18,918 bases of DNA from positions 1 to 18,918 of the forward strand of contig JBOGED010000339.1 in NCBI GenBank assembly GCA_050743625.1. The letters are read 5' to 3'. Source of the stretch: JBOGED01 sp050743625 (GTDB lineage: Bacteria; Actinomycetota; Nitriliruptoria; Euzebyales; Egibacteraceae). Below the pieces are notes generated by a model that ran no database searches, was not told where the DNA came from, and worked only from the letters and a program-made list of their open reading frames with translations. The position numbers and the translations under genes are program-made. This document shows positions 14,424 through 18,918 of this stretch, one piece after another (position 1 is the stretch's first letter; each line of letters begins with the position of its first letter).

Positions 14424-17400
14424 CCAGCCCGCTCGTCACGCCACCGGTCACGTCGGCCGTCGAGCACTGGAGCTTCCAGGTCGACAGCCCCTTCCGCGGA
14501 CCGGGCGAGATCCGCGAGCTGGCCGACCGGCCACCTGCGGACCTGGCCGGCAAGGCCACCGTCGAGAGCCAGTTCGGCGAGGACCTCGCCCAGGCCGAGG
14601 ACGAGTTCGAGGCGTACGACGCGTACGAGCAGAGCAGCGAGGACGAGGCGTACGACGAAGCCGCCCTCACGGAAGCCGACCTGCTCGAGGAGGCGCCGGC
14701 CAGCAGCCATCCGCTGGCGGCGGTGTTCTCCCTCCCGCGGCTCGCGTTCGACGCGATGGCCAAGGGCGGCTGGGCGACGGGCATCGCGGTCGCGGTCGGC
14801 GCCGGGCTGCGCGACGTCAACCAGCTGACCAACCTGGTGTTCTGGTTCCAACACCCCGAGCTCACCGGGCAGAAGCTCAGGGCCGACCAGCGCGACCTCG
14901 CGCGGGAGTGGCTGTGCATCCGCGACGAGATCGTGCGTCCGGCGCTCGCCGGCACGCCCGGATCGGCGCCGACACCGGCACCGGCTTCCGGCCCGACAGG
15001 CGCGAGGCGGACGTCGATCCCCGCGGATGGGCTGCGCTGGTTCGGGCCGCCTGGTGAGGAGACGCCCGAGCTGATGGCGTTCATGCGCAAGGTCTACGCC
15101 TTGCACGTGAAGCGCTCGAAGGGCGACTTCATCGACACGCTGCCGGAATCCGCGCTCGACGACGTCGTGCCGGGCAAGAAGGCCCGCAAGGACACGGCTG
15201 CCAAGGCACGCGAGATGCTCGCCGCGGCGAACACCGCGCTCGCCGCCGAGGGACTCACCGGCTCCGTGCGGATCGGGGTGCTCAGCGCGTACCGGTCGGC
15301 CGACCACCAGTTCGACATCTGGCAGGGCAAGACGACGAAGGGCGCCGGCGGCTTCCCGTTCTACTACGCCGCGACGAAGGCGGCCCGGAAGAGCCCCAGG
15401 TTCGGCGGTGAGCACAGCGACAAGGCGGCCGCGTACCTCGCCGCACACATGGCGGAGTGCGTCGCGGCGCCGGGCTACAGCAACCACCAGGACGGGCTCG
15501 CGCTCGACTTCGGAACCCGCAAGGGCAAGGGCCGTTTGGTTAAGGTCTACAAGGGATCATGGTTCCATAACTGGTTGCGGGCGAACGCGCACCACTACCA
15601 CTTCACGCCGCTCGCGAGCGAGGCCTGGCACTGGACGTACCGTCCGCCGGCCGGAGCGTCGGAGTTCGAGTCGGAGTTCGAGTCGTGGCCGCGGGAGGAG
15701 TCGACGCCGACCGCCGTGCCGGCCGGACGGCTCGAGGTCGCCCGCGTGCCCTTGCTCGCCGGCCACCGCGGTCGATCGCCCGACCTCGTCCTGCGCTGGA
15801 ACGACATGCCGTCCGTTCCGGTTGAGATCGACGTCGTCGTCCATCTCCACGGCTACTCGGGGGCGACCATGACGTTGCCCGAACACATGGAGGTCTGGGC
15901 CGGGCTCGACCTCGGTCCGGTCGACGGCGCCAGCGGCACCGGGCGCATCCGGCCGACGCTGACCGTCCTCCCGCGCGGGCACTTCACCGGCGTCCAGGCC
16001 GGGAAGATCTACCGGTACACGTTCCCGGCGCTCACCACCAGAGACGGACTCTCGACGCTGCTGGGGGTGGCGCTGGAGCGTTTCTCCGACCGGGTGGGCG
16101 GGACGCCGCCGAAGGTCGGCCGCCTAATCCTCACCGCCCACTCCGGTGGCGGAGCGCCGCTGATGCAGCTTCTTCGCCGGCACGATCCGCACGAGGTGCA
16201 CGTGTTCGACGACCTCTCCCAGGACTCGAGCCCGCTCGCCGAGTGGGCTCGCCGCCACATCCGCGCTGACCGGCGCGCGGTCGAGGGCGGGGCCGCCCCG
16301 ACCAGCGCGATGCGGGTGTTCTTCGGGCCGAGCACCAGGGGGTACAGCCTGCGTTTGGACAGGGCCCTCGCGGCCGATCTGCGAGACGCTCCAGCGTCCG
16401 TGCGGGACCGCTACCGCGTCGAATCCAGCCGCCTCGGGCATTGGCAGATCGCGCGGCAGTACGGCTGGCGGATGCTCGCCGACCCGTCCGCCGACGTGCC
16501 AGACGCGACGCGGCCGCCGGCGACGAGCGCGGCGAAGCAGTCGTTCGAGCTCGATACGGCCGAGATTCCGTTCCTCCCCGAGGGGGTCGAGGCCGAGGAC
16601 TCCTGGGAGGCTGGCGACGAGGAGGAGGCCTGGGAGCTTGGCGAGTCCGACACCGAAGGCGAGGCCGACCTGGAGTTCGAGGATTCCGAGTTCGGGAAGC
16701 CGGAGTTTAGGGATCTGGAACATCCGGAGCGGGAGGAGCCCAAGCTCGAAGGTCCCGAGCTGGAGGACCCGGAGCTGGAGGACCCGGAGTCCAAGGACAT
16801 GGAGCATGAAGATCCCGAGGCCGAGGCGGAGAACGCGTTCGAGAGGCCACCGGTCGAAGGCAGCGTGCCGCTCGATCCCAATCCGGACCTCAACGTTCTG
16901 GGATGGACGGAGCTCCAGCGGTTCGCGCCAGGCCGTGCCCGACAGTTTACGGAGGATAGGCTGTCCGACGGCCGCGAGCGATGGCTCGCGGCGAATCGAC
17001 CGCTGACGACCCCCGGGGACCACGGGTTGTCGGGGCTCATCGATGAGCTCACCAGCTTGGTGTTTTACAACCTTCATCCGGAGCTGGAGGGACGGCAGGG
17101 ATCCCCGACCGACGAGCATCTGGCCTCGGAGTGGGAGACGGTACGAGACCGTACTGTGCGACCGTCGTTGGAGGCGGACTCGCCGGAGGACTCGCTGACC
17201 GACGCAGTGTTCTCCGCGCGCCACCCAGACCTGGCGGGTACTGTGGCGGACCAACCGGAGCTGGCCGCCGAATGGAAGGAAATTCAGGATCGACACGTCC
17301 GGCCTCTGTTCGTCGCCCAAGTCGGTGGGTTGGCACCGGGGATGTCGCCGCTGCCCGTCGGTTCAGCCAACAGTCGCAGGCTGTTCCTCGTCTTGAACCA

Positions 17401-18253
17401 CGTCCTCCGAGGACTGCCCTCACGAACCCTCAAGGCTATGGAGGACGAGATCAAGGACATCTTCGCGTTCATCGGGAAGGCGTCGGGGCACCGGCCTACC
17501 AGCTTGATCGTGGCAGGGACAGATCGGCTGCCGCAGGGCTTGAACTTCTCGGACTCGGTCGTCAGCCTGGTGGATACCGACGTGAGCGCACATTTGAGCC
17601 AGGCGCTCCGTCTGCAGCGACGTAACGTCGAATTCTCACTACGACGCTTGGGCTTCAAGGTTCCGCCGAACCTGCTATATGACCGCATAGCCGGCGTGCC
17701 GGAACGTATCGGCCAAGCGACGTCCGCCAAGCGGATCGCGACCGCAGGGAGCCGGAAGTTGGCCATCCCCCTGATGGCTGCTGGGGTGGTGCTAGGTGAG
17801 GTCGTGTCCGAGGTTATCAACGAGGTCGCTACTGGACGCAAGGCCCAGGAGATAGGGCAACGCCGGAAGGGCTCGGCGTTCGAGAACGTCCGGTACTGGG
17901 CCTCAGCCCAGGCCCTCATCGACACGAGACACCTGGTGGACATCGACACTGTCCGGAACAACCGCGGCAATCCGAGCCGGTGGCTCGACTTCGCACAGGA
18001 CATGCTCGGTGCGGCCCTCGGGCGAGCCGTCGCCCACGAAGCGCGACACCTCTACGTCATGCCGCACGCCGTCGACGGGCTCGGATCCGACGCACCGCAG
18101 TTGCTCGCCGGGGCGGCAGGGTCGACGCGGTTCTCACCCGACGACCAGAGTGACATCCTGGCCGCGATCAAGAGCTTGGAAGCCAAGCAGGGTAAAGCCA
18201 CCGTGGTGGCGACGTTCCCGGTCAAGCGGCGCTCGTTCGGCTTGCCGTTCTAG
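14420..18253 (+). CDS. Giant multidomain hydrolase: VanY-type peptidase, alpha/beta hydrolase-like and HEXXH domains
   Basis: The 1277-residue protein has, in order: a leader with EHWSFQVDSPF (15-25) and an acidic stretch; repeat R1 (136-176, with HPEL and VRPAL); an M15B/VanY D,D-carboxypeptidase-like domain (about 200-410) with SAYRS (289-293), SNHQDGLALD (354-363) and EAWHW (401-405), giving zinc ligands His356, Asp363 and His404 and catalytic Glu401; an alpha/beta-hydrolase-like domain (about 435-690) with VVVHLHGYSG (472-481), nucleophile elbow AHSGGG (Ser575) and candidate His674; an acidic linker (709-809, about 44 of 101 residues Asp/Glu); repeats R2 and R3 (877-917, 926-964); and a C-terminal domain (about 985-1277) with a hydrophobic helix at 1114-1136 and HEARH (1206-1210), an HEXXH zinc-protease signature. 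No signal peptide is seen. ATG 14420 overlaps the upstream stop. Peptidoglycan is the likely substrate of the VanY part; other substrates are unknown. Confidence 0.85.
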   Translation: MTSPLVTPPVTSAVEHWSFQVDSPFRGPGEIRELADRPPADLAGKATVESQFGEDLAQAEDEFEAYDAYEQSSEDEAYDEAALTEADLLEEAPASSHPLAAVFSLPRLAFDAMAKGGWATGIAVAVGAGLRDVNQLTNLVFWFQHPELTGQKLRADQRDLAREWLCIRDEIVRPALAGTPGSAPTPAPASGPTGARRTSIPADGLRWFGPPGEETPELMAFMRKVYALHVKRSKGDFIDTLPESALDDVVPGKKARKDTAAKAREMLAAANTALAAEGLTGSVRIGVLSAYRSADHQFDIWQGKTTKGAGGFPFYYAATKAARKSPRFGGEHSDKAAAYLAAHMAECVAAPGYSNHQDGLALDFGTRKGKGRLVKVYKGSWFHNWLRANAHHYHFTPLASEAWHWTYRPPAGASEFESEFESWPREESTPTAVPAGRLEVARVPLLAGHRGRSPDLVLRWNDMPSVPVEIDVVVHLHGYSGATMTLPEHMEVWAGLDLGPVDGASGTGRIRPTLTVLPRGHFTGVQAGKIYRYTFPALTTRDGLSTLLGVALERFSDRVGGTPPKVGRLILTAHSGGGAPLMQLLRRHDPHEVHVFDDLSQDSSPLAEWARRHIRADRRAVEGGAAPTSAMRVFFGPSTRGYSLRLDRALAADLRDAPASVRDRYRVESSRLGHWQIARQYGWRMLADPSADVPDATRPPATSAAKQSFELDTAEIPFLPEGVEAEDSWEAGDEEEAWELGESDTEGEADLEFEDSEFGKPEFRDLEHPEREEPKLEGPELEDPELEDPESKDMEHEDPEAEAENAFERPPVEGSVPLDPNPDLNVLGWTELQRFAPGRARQFTEDRLSDGRERWLAANRPLTTPGDHGLSGLIDELTSLVFYNLHPELEGRQGSPTDEHLASEWETVRDRTVRPSLEADSPEDSLTDAVFSARHPDLAGTVADQPELAAEWKEIQDRHVRPLFVAQVGGLAPGMSPLPVGSANSRRLFLVLNHVLRGLPSRTLKAMEDEIKDIFAFIGKASGHRPTSLIVAGTDRLPQGLNFSDSVVSLVDTDVSAHLSQALRLQRRNVEFSLRRLGFKVPPNLLYDRIAGVPERIGQATSAKRIATAGSRKLAIPLMAAGVVLGEVVSEVINEVATGRKAQEIGQRRKGSAFENVRYWASAQALIDTRHLVDIDTVRNNRGNPSRWLDFAQDMLGAALGRAVAHEARHLYVMPHAVDGLGSDAPQLLAGAAGSTRFSPDDQSDILAAIKSLEAKQGKATVVATFPVKRRSFGLPF
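17048..17311 (+). repeat. Tandem HPEL...EW...VRP protein repeats R2 and R3
   Basis: Residues 877-917 and 926-964 of the giant protein share the pattern LT..VF...HP(E/D)L.G, then LA.EW...(R/Q)D..VRP. A third copy, R1, is at bases 14825-14947 (residues 136-176: LTNLVFWFQHPELTG ... LAREWLCIRDEIVRPAL). At about 40 residues, predicted helical, they look like a small domain that flanks the enzyme modules. DNA identity among copies is low, so the repeats are old. Confidence 0.75.
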
Positions 18254-18427
18254 CCGCAGATCTTGCCTACCACCTGGTCGGGCGGGCGGTGTGCGACCAC
18301 CCGATCGACGAGCGGCACCAGGGGATCCTGCCGTCCGGATCTGAGGCGACGGCTCACCGGAAGGCTCCGGTCGTACAACCCGTCTACCCCAGGTTGTGCC
18401 TACATGCTGAATCTTGGGTTCGTGTTG

Positions 18428-18809
18428 GCCTATTTGAGCAAAGGCCGCATCCGCCTCGGCCGCAACGACGCCCGCCTCCCACAACCCCGCGGCCGCACCG
18501 TCACCGTGCGCAACGGCATGGAAGGCACCATCACCCCCACCACACGAACCGCGATCGAGCTCGGTCTTGATGCGACCACGTCAGCCCCAATGGGCCTTGC
18601 ACTCTGCTGTTGCCCACGAGTTACGCCGCTGCCGATGTCGACTACTGCTATGCGCTGACCTGCGACAAAGCCCAAGGGTCAACCGTGGACCACGGGTGTA
18701 CCACCCGACCGACCGCGCCACCAGCGAACGCGCCTACGTCGCCCTATCCCGCGGCCGGCACACCAACCGCATCTCCGCCGTCACAGGCGCCGGCTGTCGG
18801 CGGCCATGA
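18428..18809 (+). pseudogene. MobF/TraA-type relaxase, helicase C-terminal remnant (copy 3)
   Basis: Three frames must be joined. The first (about 18443-18560) gives GRIRLGRNDARL and VTVRNGMEGTITPT, the helicase part preceding motif V. The second (about 18619-18690) gives TSYAAADVDYCYALTCDKAQ and GSTVDH. The third gives YHPTDRATSERAYVALSRGR and ends at a TGA at 18807-18809. Compared with copy 1, the frame change after GTGGACCAC is a net 2-base loss (GCCCTGTACC there, GGTGTACC here). It is a dead fragment, a diverged direct repeat of the left-edge copy but reaching further upstream in the gene. Its end is cut off by the repeats at 18801-18891. Confidence 0.75.
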
Positions 18810-18891
18810 GAAAATCCCCATAGACGGCCACGAAAGTCCCCATGGGCGGCCACCAGAATTCCCCACTGGCGGCCGTGAGATCTCCCAGTCG
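18801..18891 (+). repeat. Four degenerate 23-bp direct repeats, IS21-like terminus
   Basis: Units begin at 18801, 18825, 18847 and 18870 and follow the pattern CGGCCA.GA.A.TCCCCA..GG, with spacing of 22-24 bp. IS21-family elements carry multiple short direct repeats near their ends that bind the IstA transposase, and this spacing and GGCC/CCCC content fit that. No istA or istB gene falls inside the window, so the element would extend to the right. Confidence 0.5.
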
Positions 18892-18918
18892 TGTCCTGGT
18901 TCGTCCTGCTTACAAGGT

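Noticed and set aside
18275..18299. TGGTCG...CGACCA hairpin behind the giant gene
   Set aside because: Six pairs, 13-base loop and no T-tract; position fits a terminator but the structure is not convincing.

Overview
This looks like a piece of a high-GC actinomycete genome, probably a plasmid, integrated element or other accessory region. Evidence for this is the strong G/C preference at third codon positions, the actinobacterial flavour of the DUF4332, DUF899, DUF2703 and SigZ-type genes, and debris of MobF/TraA-type conjugative relaxases. No rRNA, tRNA, CRISPR array or housekeeping operon was seen, and the genus cannot be named from the sequence.

Layout. 1-480: the helicase end of a TraA-type relaxase (remnant). 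588-1748: a DUF4332 gene and a convergent DUF899 thioredoxin-like gene with a hairpin between them. 2150-3081: a NERD-domain membrane-protein gene broken by several frameshifts. 3134-4225 (minus): a gene for seven tandem blade-like repeats, most likely a closed seven-bladed beta-propeller. 4280-5390: an IS3-family remnant and a second, different relaxase remnant that abuts and truncates an arsR gene. 5391-7440: a metal/metalloid-response locus consisting of arsR (minus), a Cys-rich DUF2703 gene, a SigZ-like ECF sigma gene that starts inside the DUF2703 stop codon, and an arsC remnant broken by GT-repeat slippage. 7889-8254: a piece of an NDH-2-type flavoprotein gene.

8396-18253 is the intact and most unusual part. 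It holds a 1050-residue right-handed beta-helix plus LamG-like protein overlapping a 532-residue Vps62-like protein. After an IS3-related scar comes a chimeric ORF (transposase OrfA N-terminus fused in frame to the C-terminal part of an unknown gene). This is coupled by ATGA to a 1277-residue protein. That protein carries a VanY-type M15 peptidase with complete motifs, an alpha/beta-hydrolase-like domain, a long acidic linker, a degenerate repeat present three times, and a C-terminal domain with an HEXXH metallopeptidase signature. None of these proteins has an obvious signal peptide. They may be leaderless cargo or surface-acting enzymes of an undescribed system, but that is inference, because no secretion or injection-structure genes are present.

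18428-18918: a third relaxase helicase remnant, a diverged direct repeat of the one at the left edge, then four degenerate 23-bp direct repeats resembling an IS21-family terminus. The window thus reads as functional cargo embedded in relaxase, IS3 and IS21-like debris.
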